64,000 nt of DNA from Microstegium vimineum (lineage: Eukaryota > Streptophyta > Magnoliopsida > Poales > Poaceae): assembly GCA_022036555.1 (NCBI GenBank), contig CM039122.1:2007043-2071042 (forward strand). The letters run 5' to 3'. The notes under the pieces were generated by a model, which made no database searches, was not told the DNA's origin, and saw only the letters and a list, made by a program, of their open reading frames with translations. Positions 34,585 through 46,200 of this stretch are shown in pieces. Both the position numbers and the translations under genes were made by a program. Every line of letters starts with the position of its first letter. Within the stretch, counting starts at the first letter, position 1.

Positions 34585-35342
34585 TTTGTGGTTTGTGTAA
34601 TCATTACACGTTTGTGTTGCTCTAGATATATTAAATTAATAAATAATTATTCATAAATACTAAAGGTTTTACACTATATTTAAAATATGCACATACACAA
34701 TTATTTCAAATCTCTTTGAATGATTTTGTTAAAGTAGTTAAATAGTACACAAAAGTCGAGTGAGACACATGTCATACTAACTAATAAAAACCATTAAACA
34801 TCACTAAGCAAGTCATATAATGAACGCATCACGTCACATCACATGTAAGGTCAAGTTGGCACACATGCAAATTCAAATGTATTAAGTCATATGTAAAATT
34901 AAATAAAATATATTCAGTTTTAAAGAAAAAAGATTTATCATATATGCCAAATGACACATGCATCAATCAAATCTAGAAAAAGAATTTTATACCTAAAACT
35001 TTCATAACTATCCTATTTTATGAAATAGAAAATTAAATAAATATATATTTCACCTATTACCTCCTCATAGGTAATATGTTACTATATATGTCTGATCAAA
35101 ATAAATGAATGACTCACAATCATTTAGAAGTACCATAGCAAAGCCCATCTTCATAAGGGTTTACAACAAACTTTATCGCATTCTTCTTTTCAACACAATC
35201 TTAAGCTCTAATTTAAATTGTTTCAAAACATGTGAGTTTACTCATAGTTGAAGCCTTCAAGCCACTTCTACCTATGATACAATAATGATTTGAGGCTTCA
35301 CCAAGAGGCTAGGTCATCCACATGTATGTACGTAGAAGTGCT
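34585..35342. other. AT-rich DNA, no gene seen
   Basis: This is low-GC sequence with many short A/T runs between the MULE-type MITE and CX3C copy 2. I see no frame, repeat or signal to report. Confidence 0.4.
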
Positions 35343-35738
35343 TCAAGAAGAAGCTGGGGTGCATGCCTTCTTGCAAACTTCGATATGGAGCGGGTCCTTG
35401 CTGCAGACCGTGTTGCAGCTAGCAGCGACCTCTGCCGCTTTAGCCTTGTACTCATTTTTGCATCCTTCCTCGCAAGACTTCATGGCGGGGACATTGTCAT
35501 ACTGGGTGCATTTTCCCAAGCACGTGACACTCTCGAAGAACACCAAGTCAGCGCGCTGGGAGAGGGTGCATGACTCCTTGCAGTTGTTGTTGATAGCCGG
35601 CTCCTTCTTGTCTGCACAAAGAATGATGCAATAGTCTTCTGCTACCATCTTTGCATCGCTCTCTTCTGCCTCTGCTATGAGTGGTATGAGTACTAGTGTG
35701 AGGGATAATACGAAGAACACGATTGCCATTGTCTTCAT
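35343..35738 (-). CDS. Secreted protein with six CX3C cysteine pairs, copy 2
   Basis: This is a single-exon 131-residue paralogue of the protein at 31019-31480. It has a signal peptide (MKTMAIVFFVLSLTLVLIPL, cleavage near AEA, residue 24). The mature part has six CX3C pairs (37/41, 53/57, 73/77, 89/93, 108/112, 122/126). Shared blocks with copy 1 include LSQR(S/A)(N/D)LV, PAMK(V/S)CEE and KAAEV. The Lys/Ala-rich spacer of copy 1 is missing here and the mature protein is more acidic. The two copies differ strongly in sequence while keeping all cysteines, which suggests selection on the fold. A TATAATA-like element lies about 75-85 bp upstream. Confidence 0.85.
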   Translation of the reverse strand: MKTMAIVFFVLSLTLVLIPLIAEAEESDAKMVAEDYCIILCADKKEPAINNNCKESCTLSQRADLVFFESVTCLGKCTQYDNVPAMKSCEEGCKNEYKAKAAEVAASCNTVCSKDPLHIEVCKKACTPASS

Positions 35739-36860
35739 TATATTTTTTTGGGCGATATGGATATGTTGTTCAGCTTGGTGGTGATGGAGGATGAGATGAC
35801 AACTTTATGCTTATTATAGAATTGACATAGGTTCTTGGTAGTACATATAGGACATCCCAAAAATGAGATGTAAGTGTGTGGCCATGAGAGTTTGCCTCCC
35901 TACCTCTTGGTTATAATTGTTTGTATATCTATATATATAGACACAAGCAATTCCTACCTTCTTGGTTAGCCGTTTCATGTGGGCTACCACAAAATCACAA
36001 ATATGTGGTTTCCATAGTAGGCATGCACGTGCGCTTTTGAACATTTTAGCAAGTGTCCATACTCATTTTACATTCACTCTTAGGGAAAGATATGATGAGA
36101 ATAGTCACAAAAGAGGTTCTTTTATTGATTTTCCATCTGCGTCAGGAACTACACACCTTGTAGAAGAATTTGGTTTTGCGCCATCATACAACAGGATGTA
36201 TTTGTTGGAACAAATTTAGCAAGTAGATCGTAGCCCACAATATTCATTGTACATTTGTGACCATATGTAGCATAATGTTTCCTTCCATTTTCTTAGTGTG
36301 TGTTCTTCAAAATTGATCACGTGAACATATGAAATGATGCAAGAAAGTGTGACACCCTATCCATCTAGAAAAGAAAAGAGAGAGTATTGTCTACTATCAT
36401 GAATAAAAATTAAGTTTGACAAAGTCCTCCTATTAAATCTTAGTTAAATCAAATTTTGATTTGTATCTATCTAACCCCTAAGATTACCCAAAAATCCAAA
36501 TTGAACAAAACTCTTGTGGTCTCATCAAATGATACCGCAGCGTGCATGGTCATCATGCAACAAACACACTAACACACGCTCCTACTCACCCCCACATGTC
36601 ATACTAAGTTCCCTTTACCCTATCAGCTCACTCATGCACCTCTAAGCTCCAACGCACAATAAAAGTCTCCCCTCACACTGTATCATTAACTCATTCTTGC
36701 TCTTTCCTCCATTGGCACAAAGAGTTCCCCACCAAAGGCCACTATAAGGGGCTAAGATGTAGAAATTGATTTACTTAGGGATGGACGGAGTATGAGCTAT
36801 GTCTTTTCTACCTTATTGTGGGATTGCTACTAGTGGTGGTCCCCACTACTCTAATCTTGT

Positions 36861-37033
36861 ACAATTTATTACATCCTTCCAAGACTTCATGGCAGAACCA
36901 TTCTTCAACACGATGCATTTGTCCAATCACATGACACACTTGAGGAACATTGCACTAGACTGTTGGTATAGGGTGCAAAACTTCTTGTAGTTTTCGATAA
37001 GCATTGGTTTCCTTTTGTTTACACAAAGTATGA
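36861..37033 (-). pseudogene. Decayed third copy of the CX3C gene
   Basis: The block from TACATCCTTCCAAGACTTCA (about 36869) can be aligned with 35462-35635 of copy 2. Shared phrases include AGACTTCATGGC, GATGCATTT(G/T)TCC / GTGCATTTTCCC, CA(T/C)GTGACAC-like CACATGACACACTTGAGGAA, and AGGGTGCA(A/T). Indels and lost cysteine codons destroy the frame. It is the central part of the coding region only, on the same strand as the two intact genes. Confidence 0.65.
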
Positions 37034-37864
37034 CACCTAAAGGTTGAGAGCGTCCAATGCTTGTTCATGGATGGATTAAGCATTGTGGGATTGCATCATC
37101 GATGAACCATAGATAATCAATTTATTGCTCTTTGAGGTCGTTGACTTCTAGGTATTGCGAAATCTTCTAGTGTTTTTATTCAAAACGGCTCACAAATGAA
37201 CAAATATATTGATGAAATGGAAGGAACATTTAATCCACCTCAATGTGGATTAGGTGGGGCCATAAAGCCTTCAACACCACAAAAAATGTGTTTCTCGCAT
37301 GTATGACTATTTCCTAAGCTCAACTATGCAATTTACATTGATCATTTTATGCTCCTAGCAATTAAATCGTTTCTTGTTATCCTAAGTCACATTGGTGAGT
37401 TTTTGCAAAACTACTTGAAAGTTGGAACTGCCCTGTTCACCACATCACCCTCCATGGTAGCACAACATGATGTATATAAAGCTATTTGCTGTTTTCACCT
37501 ATTATAATCATTGTATTGTAGGCATAACACTAGCTCGATATCGATAACTAGAAGTTGCATCACCACAATATTTTGGTTTGTTTTAGTAGTCTAAAGTTCC
37601 ATCTAAACCTTACCGATGCACATGTTTAACTAAATAGGTTTGTCCGTGAACTCACAAATAATCTTATTTTTTATGGTTTGCAGTCCTATTTAACATGGTG
37701 ATGAAAAAAAAAACTACTGTGATAATGGTAATGCATACGTGTGAATGAATAAATAAATAAAATAAAACAATTAAAAGATGAAAAAAAATCAAAGAGAGGG
37801 AAACGGTCGGGCCAGGCCGATCCAAACAAACACTCGGCCCACGGCACGCCACCACGACTGACCC
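37034..37864. other. Intergenic DNA upstream of the PPR gene
   Basis: This is AT-rich sequence with no gene. Its last 60 bases become GC-rich and purine-rich (AAAGAGAGGGAAACGG at about 37789), probably the promoter-proximal part of the PPR gene. No clear TATA box is seen. Confidence 0.4.
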
Positions 37865-38011
37865 ATGACCCAACCCAAACTCAACTCCGAAGGGGTACCC
37901 AGCCTGCGCTTGCTGCCTTTCCGCCGCCGCCCCGCCCGTCCGCACGCACCCCACAGATGCCACCTGCTGCCGGCGGCAACGTCTGCGGCGCTGACCACCG
38001 CCCGCCTCGCC

Positions 38012-40768
38012 ATGCCCCGCATCCTCCTTGCCCCGCTCTCCCGCCGCTCCCGCCGCCAGCTAGACATCCACCTCTCGCGGCCCCTCCTCGCCATTCTCTC
38101 GAACACCTTCTCGGCGTCTGCCTCCTCGTCTCCCCCGCGCGCGCCGCCGCTCCCGCCACTCTATCCGCTGCTCCCGCCGCGCCCCGAGGACGCCCGCCTC
38201 GTGGCCGCGGCCAAGTCCGACATCGTCGCTTCCTTCCACGACTGGTTCCTCGAGTCCCGCAGCCCCGCGTCCGCGTCCGCGCCGGCGCCGCCCGGGGCGC
38301 TAGACGTGATCTACGCAGCGCTCGCGTCCGATGACACGGCCGCGCTCGATGCGCTCCGGCTCTCGGAGAAGCTCGTCCTCGCCGTGCTCCGCCACCGTCC
38401 GCGGGGGCTCCGGGATGCAGACGCCCTGCTGCTGCTCCGCCTCAAGTTCTTCGACTGGTCCGGCCGCCGCCCGCGCTACCGCCACACGCGGGTCGTCTAC
38501 CACGCCGTCTTCCGCCTCCTCGCCTGCTCGCGCCGCAACGCCGTCCTCCTCGACTGGCTCCGCCTCTTCTCTGATACCCCCACGACAGGCGGCCACCTGC
38601 GCTTCCACGACACGCTCGTCGTCGGCTACGCCGTCGCGGGCGATCCGCAGCGCGGGCTCAGCGTCCTCGGGCGCATGCGCTTCCGCGGCCTCGACCTCGA
38701 CGCCGTCTCATCACGCATCCTCCTCAACTCCCTGGTCGATGCGTCGCTCCACGACCTTGCCGAGTCCTTCGCCCGCAACCTTGCCCCCAACCCCATCGCT
38801 ACATGCATACTCATCAAGAGCCACTGTCGTCGAGCCCACCTCGACAATGCCGTCGCCCTCCTCGACACCATGCCGTTTGCTGATGCATGCCGTGGCCCCG
38901 CGGCTGGCGCCATCGTCACAGAGTTCTGTCGCCGTGGACGTTTTGAAGAGGCAGCTCAGCTCGTTGATAAGTTTCCGTCCTGTGATGTGTATGGTGTGTG
39001 GATCCATGGACTCAGTGAGGCTGGAAAACTTGATGCTACGATGAAGTTCCTATCTGATAAGAAGGAAAGTGAAGGCTACATCCTTGATGGGGATCGGTGT
39101 GACGAGCTTGTTTATCGCTTGCTTCGCAGGAACAGACTTGGCGAAGTGTATGACTTGCTTGTTCAAATGATGGAGGAGGGCATTGCTCCTGGCATATCCA
39201 CCATGAATGCTGCGCTTTGCTTCTTCTGCAAGGCTGGTCTTGTCGAAGTAGCCATGCATTTGTATAGGTCGAGGATGGAGCTTGGGATCGACCCAAACAG
39301 GGATGTCTACAATAATCTGATCAGGGCACTGTGCCATGGTGGGGAGACAGAGGAAGCATGCCTCTTATTGGAGGAAGCTATGACAGGAGGGTACTTTCCG
39401 GGGCGTCAGACATTTTCCATGCTTGCAAATGTGCTGTGTCAGGAGGGGAAGCTGGATAGGGTGCGGGAGCTGCTAGACAGGGCGCTCAAGCAGGAAGTCT
39501 GGACAATCGACTCTATCTTGGCCAAGTACCTCGCGGCACTATGCAAGAGTGGGAATGTGGAGGCGGCATGCGAATTGCCTCAGATAGCAAGCAGCAAGAG
39601 CCATGTGGGCTTATACCGCTATGAGTCAACGTACAAGAGCTTGATTCGAGCATTAATATTGATTAAGAGGGTGGACGTGCTGCCAAGGCTCATACTGCAA
39701 ATGCAAGATATGGGGCACATCCCTACCCGAAGCCTCTATCAGTCAGTTGTCTGTGCTTTGTGTGAGTTGAATAGGTATGCCGAGGTTATTGATCTGTTAG
39801 ACAGCCAGTTGAAGCGGAGTGAGCTCCAACCCCGTGTGTGCTACAACTACTTTATTTCTGGTGCTGGTCATGCTAAGAGGGCAGACATGGCCAAGGCAGT
39901 ATATGACCGAATGGAGGTTTCAGGGATTGAACCATCAATGGCAAGCAACATCCTTCTTCTCATGAGTTATCTAAGGAGCAAACGTATTGGGGATGCACTT
40001 AGTTTTTTTAACCTCATTCGTGCGAAGAAAACACCTTGCTCCAGGTTATATAATGTATTTATATCTGGTCTATGTGAAGCTAAGAAGCCTGAGCAGGCAA
40101 TGGTGTTCTGGAGGGAAGCAAGGGGTAATGGTGTAATCCCAAGCATCAACTGCTATGAGCATCTTGTCCTCTTGCTGTGTTCTGTCAGAGATTATGGCAA
40201 TGCTGTAAAGGTTATTGATGATTTCAAAGAAACAGGTCGCCCTGTTTCAGCTTTCTTGTGTAATGTGCTTCTCTTGCACACATTGATAGGCAGCGACCTT
40301 CTGAAGGCTTTCTTACATTCAAGAGATAAATCAAAGCCTCTAGAAGTGAAGGGTGAAGAGATCCAAGGACTGGAGGCAGGAAGGCACTTGATTGGTGATC
40401 TAGTTTTCTCGTTTGCATGTGGTATTAGAAACATGAGTGACTTAGAGCATTTGGCAGAGGAGTTGGAAAAGTATTTTCCTGTTGATTTATACACTTATAA
40501 TATGCTGTTACGAGGGTTGTCTATGGCAGGAAGGATGGACTCTGCCTGTAATTTGTATGAAAGGATATGCAGGCAGGGGTATCAGCCAAATCGATGGACT
40601 TTTGATATAATTGTGCATGGTTTCTGCAAGAATGGTGACAGAAATGAAGCTGAGAGGTGGATGGATGCAATGTATCGAAATGGTTTCTATCCCACTTGGT
40701 ACACTATGAGGTTATACAACAATTTATTGTTGCGAGCAAATGATCAGAAGATCATTTCTTTTGTATAA
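38012..40768 (+). CDS. P-class pentatricopeptide repeat protein, probably mitochondrial
   Basis: This is an intronless 918-residue frame from MPRILLAPLSRRSRRQLDIH. The frame stays open upstream to an ATG at 37865 (49 more residues), but the second ATG gives a typical Arg/Ser-rich organelle-targeting N-terminus, so I prefer it. After a Pro/Ala/Ser-rich stretch comes LLLLRLKFFDWSGRRP, a motif found just before the repeats in this family. Repeats of about 35 residues follow to the end, for example GISTMNAALCFFCKAGLVEV, PNRDVYNNLIRALCHGGETE and DLYTYNMLLRGLSMAGRMDS. No E or DYW editing domain is present, so it is P-class. Such proteins bind organelle RNA and act in processing or stability. It may correspond to the At1g71210-type group, but that rests on memory. 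Confidence 0.92.
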   Translation: MPRILLAPLSRRSRRQLDIHLSRPLLAILSNTFSASASSSPPRAPPLPPLYPLLPPRPEDARLVAAAKSDIVASFHDWFLESRSPASASAPAPPGALDVIYAALASDDTAALDALRLSEKLVLAVLRHRPRGLRDADALLLLRLKFFDWSGRRPRYRHTRVVYHAVFRLLACSRRNAVLLDWLRLFSDTPTTGGHLRFHDTLVVGYAVAGDPQRGLSVLGRMRFRGLDLDAVSSRILLNSLVDASLHDLAESFARNLAPNPIATCILIKSHCRRAHLDNAVALLDTMPFADACRGPAAGAIVTEFCRRGRFEEAAQLVDKFPSCDVYGVWIHGLSEAGKLDATMKFLSDKKESEGYILDGDRCDELVYRLLRRNRLGEVYDLLVQMMEEGIAPGISTMNAALCFFCKAGLVEVAMHLYRSRMELGIDPNRDVYNNLIRALCHGGETEEACLLLEEAMTGGYFPGRQTFSMLANVLCQEGKLDRVRELLDRALKQEVWTIDSILAKYLAALCKSGNVEAACELPQIASSKSHVGLYRYESTYKSLIRALILIKRVDVLPRLILQMQDMGHIPTRSLYQSVVCALCELNRYAEVIDLLDSQLKRSELQPRVCYNYFISGAGHAKRADMAKAVYDRMEVSGIEPSMASNILLLMSYLRSKRIGDALSFFNLIRAKKTPCSRLYNVFISGLCEAKKPEQAMVFWREARGNGVIPSINCYEHLVLLLCSVRDYGNAVKVIDDFKETGRPVSAFLCNVLLLHTLIGSDLLKAFLHSRDKSKPLEVKGEEIQGLEAGRHLIGDLVFSFACGIRNMSDLEHLAEELEKYFPVDLYTYNMLLRGLSMAGRMDSACNLYERICRQGYQPNRWTFDIIVHGFCKNGDRNEAERWMDAMYRNGFYPTWYTMRLYNNLLLRANDQKIISFV

Positions 40769-41916
40769 GTAACTATCTATTTCATAATCAACTGGTGGTC
40801 TGCTCTCTGCCTTGATCCTATTATGCATCTGACACAGGTATTCCTCATATTGTTTCAGATCCTATATTGTACTATGAGATTTGGAATTTGAGAGCTTTCA
40901 TGCTTTGTAAATCTTCTGTAGTCTGAGAAACTGTGATAACCAACTGTAGTTCCTGCTACATTTTCTTAGAATGCACAAAGACTAGTTTTAGGACCTTGTA
41001 CTTCAACTTAGGGATATCACACTAGACCAGTGAAAGACTGAAAGAAGTGTTCTTTGCAAGTTGCTTTCCTGCATAAAGTTGCTTAATAAAAGGTGAATTT
41101 GTATTGGCAGTTCTTTGTAAGTTCTATCATGTATTCATATGTTCTTCGAGCTGCACCCTTTGTACTCACCATTTTCTGTTCAAAATATTGGTGGCTGTAG
41201 TTATTTTGATTTATACAGGTGTCCAGTGGACCAGAGATTTAGGGTAATGTTACATTTAATGTTTAACAAGCTGTCCTGTATAAGCATATAGTGTTCATGA
41301 ATCTTATTGCTCTTTACTAGAAGAGTGTTTGATGTGGTTTCTTGGGATACTGTCTATTGCATAATCACATCAGTAAATCACCAAATGTTTACAAGCTGTA
41401 ATCTACGCTTTACAGCTAAATGCCTGACATTGTTTCCTTATAATTTCAGCTCTTTGCAGGCATTCTTTTGGAATCAAATATACTTTTTGTAGAGATGTAC
41501 TCCGAGACTAGACACTTTTCTTTTAAGGAATCACATCCATCATCACTTGATATCTGGGATGCTTCTAGGATATCAGTTTACGTGTAGCATGAAGTTCTCC
41601 TTTGACTTAGTAGTACACAATTTTGCTGTAAAATTATACCTTGTGCCTAAAATTTACAAGGTTCTTGGCATTCGATCTTTTGCCAATGTTTTTTCCAAAT
41701 GGATCAATTGATCATGCATACAGATCCATTGAGTAATCCGATTACAAACATCTAACCAGTTTCTTGTCCTTTAACAATTCAGGTTTGTAAGAGTTGGTTT
41801 TCATTCAGAAAGTTTGGTATTTAAACACTATTGCTTATTTTCATTCAGAAGTCCTAACGGTCCAGACAAAGGTTAAGATGATTTAGTACTCTCCATCCCA
41901 AAAAGATAATTTAGTA
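40769..41916. other. 3' flank of the PPR gene
   Basis: This is T-rich, non-coding sequence, probably containing the 3' untranslated region. Direct duplicates of TTAGTACTCT(CT)CCATCCCA lie at about 41883-41930, at the start of the Stowaway insertion. Confidence 0.45.
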
Positions 41917-42435
41917 CTCTCTCCATCCCAAATTACTAGACATTTCAAAAATCTTGAAAAGTCAAAGCAAATCAAGTTTGACCAATAAATACAAAGAAAA
42001 TTATAAAGATTTATGACATCAAATATGCATACTATAAAATTATAATTGATAAAAAAATCTAATGATTCTCAGTTGGTATCATAAATGTTATGTATTGTCA
42101 TATAAGTTTGGTCAAACTTATACTTTGACTATCCAAGATTCTGTGATGTCTTATACTCCCTCCGTTCCAAATTATGAGACGTTCCAAAAATCTTGGAGAG
42201 TCAACACATCTCAAGTTTGACCAACAATTATAGAAAAAAATATAAAGATTTATGATATCCAATAGACATAATATAAAAATATAATTGATAACGAATCTAA
42301 TGATACTTATTTGATATTATAAAATATTATTATATTGTCATATAAGTTTTATCAAAGTTGAAAAGGTTTGACTCTTCAATATTCTTAGGATGTCTTATAA
42401 TTTGGAACGTAGGGAGTAATTTGGAATGGAGGGAG
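41917..42435. mobile_element. Stowaway-like MITE carrying a nested MITE
   Basis: The outer element starts CTCTCTCCATCCCAAATTAC after TA (41915-41916) and ends TTTGGAATGGAGGGAG (42435). It is interrupted at 42156 by a second Stowaway element. The right-hand TA is mutated (CA). Confidence 0.75.
42156..42416. mobile_element. Stowaway-like MITE, inner copy
   Basis: The ends CTCCCTCCGTTCCAAATTAT and ATAATTTGGAACGTAGGGAG are inverse copies, flanked by TA (42154-42155, 42417-42418). It is 261 bp long and inserted in an older relative. Confidence 0.88.
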
Positions 42436-43287
42436 CACTCCACTATTCAAGCAAGCCTTCCTTCGCTAGTTAATGCAATTGTTTTTTTCTCCTTTTGGAT
42501 GCTGAAACAAATGGATTTTATTGGAAGATGACCCAGTATGTCTGGTTGAAGCTTTCTGAGCAGATAGTGCTCTTTATTATTGCTATAGTTTGCCAACGGG
42601 ACAGTTCAATCGCAATTTGAACTGCTGTCATCAGGCCCTGATGTGTGTTCATGGCCATTTTGGATGTGCCAAATAAAAGAATGCCGATAAAAACAACGAT
42701 GCTAGCTTGCAACAGACGTTTATTTGATACTGTTGCTGCAAGTAGTCGCATCGGACTTCAGGAGACGCTGGTGAGATAAAACCAACCATCAAAACCTAGT
42801 GCAGCAAGCAAACGCATATGTAAAGCAAAACCCAGAAACCAAAAACTGGGATGGCATGGAGTATGGAGCCGTATGTATGCGGATTGAGGATAGCTGAAAC
42901 ACTACACTACAATCTATAATATCATCTTATGTACTGTCACTCAAATACAAGGCTGAGGTTCCGTGCTAACAGAATTCCACAAAACACTGCTGCTTATTAC
43001 ACGCACAGGCAAAAACTGAGGCTAAAGAAAAGAAAGAAAAGGTTGCAAGCTGCCACAACTATACCTGCATAAGAAAAAAACAGCTTCAGCAATGGTGAGC
43101 ATGTCACAGATGGAAAATGTACAGCTGGTGAAATGTTGCCCACAATGGAATCAACTATGACTATTATACAGCTTGTAGAGAAATAGCTGTTTGTCGTGGT
43201 ATGTCGTGTGTGGGGCTAGACATTACCACTCAAAGCCGTTCTCACCTAGGGCATGAAGAGCACATCATGGGTAATACACCTTAAGCA
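42436..43287. other. Region between PPR and PRS genes
   Basis: No gene is seen. The right part (about 42.9-43.29 kb) is probably the 3' untranslated region of the minus-strand PRS gene. Confidence 0.4.
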
Positions 43288-46200
43288 TCAGTCAATATCC
43301 AAGCTGGAGTATGGCTCATGACCAACCTGGGCAGATTTAGAGATTTGTATAAATATTTTGCACCAGAAAAGGAGAATACAGTTGATTGAGGAATAGTATC
43401 ACGAGGCTTGCACGATGATAGTGAGGAATCAATTGTAACCATCAGATCTGGTATACAGAGTAGTAGTGTTTTTTTTTTTGGAGTTAGAGTCAGAACTTAC
43501 CGAGCAATCATCGTGAACACGCCAGATTGTTTCACCTAAGAGGTTAGCAACTGAAAGAATGGTCAGCTGCGGAAAAGTCTTCTCCTCCTTTAGAGGGATA
43601 GTGTTTGTGATGATTACTTCTTGAAACAATCCACTTGATAACCTTTCGATGGCAGGTGGGCTGAAAAGGTAAAGTATATAGTTATACTAGCAGAAAAAAC
43701 CAGGTCGCTACAATCTATAGCCACTGGAAAGAAAACAGAATTGACTTAGGTTAGTTTCAAGAATTAAAGAATACCTAAAAACAGCATGTGTACAACAAGC
43801 ATATACTTCTCGAGCTCCTTCCTGGTGCAGTAGCTCAGCTCCTTTGGCAATAGTACCTGTTTGTGTTTGATAGTTCCATGAGGATAATGATATCCCAAAG
43901 CAAAGTATCTCAACGTCATGTACAAATTTCTTGAGCAGTGCAGGAAATTGGCACAATTCATCGGGATTTAAAGTTTAAATTATAGCTCAAATTGTATTTC
44001 GAACCAGTGAGAAACAATACTAGTAGTATAATATTCCATTCATTCAGTAGGTTCTTCTACGACAGATGGCACAGCTAATCCTTGACTAGTTACTGCATGG
44101 CATTTAGCCTCAAGGCCCTCAATGATGCTGAGTTGTTAATAAGGCATAAGCTCATGGCCTAACTGCCCATCATGAGGGGAAAATGTCCAATCCAAGAATT
44201 GTTTTCTAGGGGACACTGTACCTGCTGTGTCGATCATATCATCCATCATAACAGCCACTTTTCCTCTCACGTCTCCAATAAGATTCATTACCTGTAATAA
44301 ATGCACATGACAAGACGTACATGCTCATTCTAAAGAACTGAGATGAGCATGGCAATAAAACAGGCATGCACCTTGTGGTGAGATAGGCACATCTTCAAAT
44401 GTGTTATAGAATTGATGCAGATTGAATAGGAAGTAATATATTCAGAGTAGGAACAAGTCCTTTTCTTTTCGCCCCTCAACTCTTCTGTTTGATATCCCGA
44501 AAAAACTCTTCTGTTTGATCTCTCTCTCTCTTTTTTTTTTTTTGCCTAATGTTGACCCTCATCTCCAATACTGTCTAGACAGCAACTTAATTACTAAAAC
44601 TGCCTCAATTTACACTGAGTCCCTTCGAAGCAGTTTTTTGGCACAATTTGCTGGGGTGCAGTACTGCGGTTTCTCGAAGAAAGTTTCTGGTAGAATCCAA
44701 GGAACATTTTTGGTTGTCTTCGAATCCCTGAATCATCTGGTAGGGAGTCCTGGTTTCTCCCCACAAAGGATTTCTGTTCGGGTAAGGATTCTCCTGTTTC
44801 TGGAGATAAACAGTTTGGGGAAACAGGACCTTTGTGTCATGTCAGCGGTTTTCATGTCCCACATGTCATTGTCATCCTCCACACTTCTTCTACCTCTCCC
44901 TTCCCTTTCTGGCCAGGACAGCACGCGGTGGCAGCGCCCCTCGTGATAACTAACTCACCAAAGAGCAAAGTAGGATCTAGTCACCCCATCTACAACGCAG
45001 CATCTCTCTCGTTGCTGACCCGAAGACCTCTCACCTCGACAAAGCTCATATGTGCAGAACAACATGACCAAAGTGTTAGAACAACGGTTCGGATGGTGTG
45101 GCCCACAGAGCTTCTGCATCTGGGGTGCAGTAGTGACTGGTGAGCGCGCAAGGGCCAAGTGGTGGCGGTGGCGGTGGCAGTGATGCAGGTCTGCATTGAT
45201 GCTCCAGCCTCCAGAGCAGGCGCACCACCTAATCCACTGTCTCAGCGCTCTGGTTGCTCACCCTATCCAAAGGAACAGCTAGCAGCCTCCTGCTTCTCAA
45301 CTCCCAATGAAACACAAGCACAAATCAATAAGTCAGGTGGCATATTTTTTTATGTAAAGCAGGAATCAGCAAATCATTCAATTCTCATGCTGGAACAAAA
45401 GAAGACATACGGAAACAGAGGAGGTGCCAAGGCAAGAAGAGGACAAGCGAGAGATGAAGGATAGCCAGGTGTCAGGCTGATTGCTAACTTTCTGCTTGGA
45501 TCAAAATGTGAGGGGAGAAGAGATGGGCATGGGCACAGGGCACCGTGCTCCCTTTCTGCTTTGCATGCTCCTACGGTCGCGAGCACTGTGCTCCCTCCTG
45601 CCACAGTGCCGCTACCAATCAAGATCTGGAAACACGCGAGATGAGAGGGGAGAAGAGGAAGTAAGGAATGATGTATGGTATCCTGCCACATAATGTCCTA
45701 GATTCCTGGCCAGCAAAAAAAAAAAACCAGCAACTTGCCACCAAACCATCCAAATACCAACCAAAAAGGGCTTGAGGGTCAAAACCAAGTGGGTTTGATA
45801 GTTGAGATACTGTGCTTAGACATTATTAGAGGTGAGGGTTAAAATTAGACAAACACAAAAGTTGAGGGGCTAAACATGGACTTATCCCTTCAGAGTACCA
45901 TGTGAAGATTTTCTTCTGTACATTCAAATCAGATGTTCATAATAGTACAGTTATTATGGAGAAATTAATATTTGAGTTACGAAGTTGATATTTTCTTCTA
46001 TATACATCTATTCGGCCTGTTACACTGTTTAAGCAAATAACATAGTACAATATACTTGCCTCAGCGACATTATGTCCTTGCCTTCTTTTATCTACAATAG
46101 CTAGAGGAGCATCTGACAGCTTTTTGGCAAAAGCGCGTGCCCTGGCAACACCTCCAACATCAGGAGATACAACTACCAAGTCATTTGAACATATTGTCTT

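Noticed and set aside
37865..38011. N-terminal extension of the PPR frame
   Set aside because: Open but Pro/Arg-rich; the ATG at 38012 gives a better targeting peptide, so the extension is treated as leader.
37789..38919. Several Arg/Gly-rich minus-strand ORFs
   Set aside because: They are shadows of the GC-rich 5' part of the PPR coding sequence.
44515..45464. ORFs inside the MULE
   Set aside because: Short, overlapping on both strands and without motifs; not called as genes.
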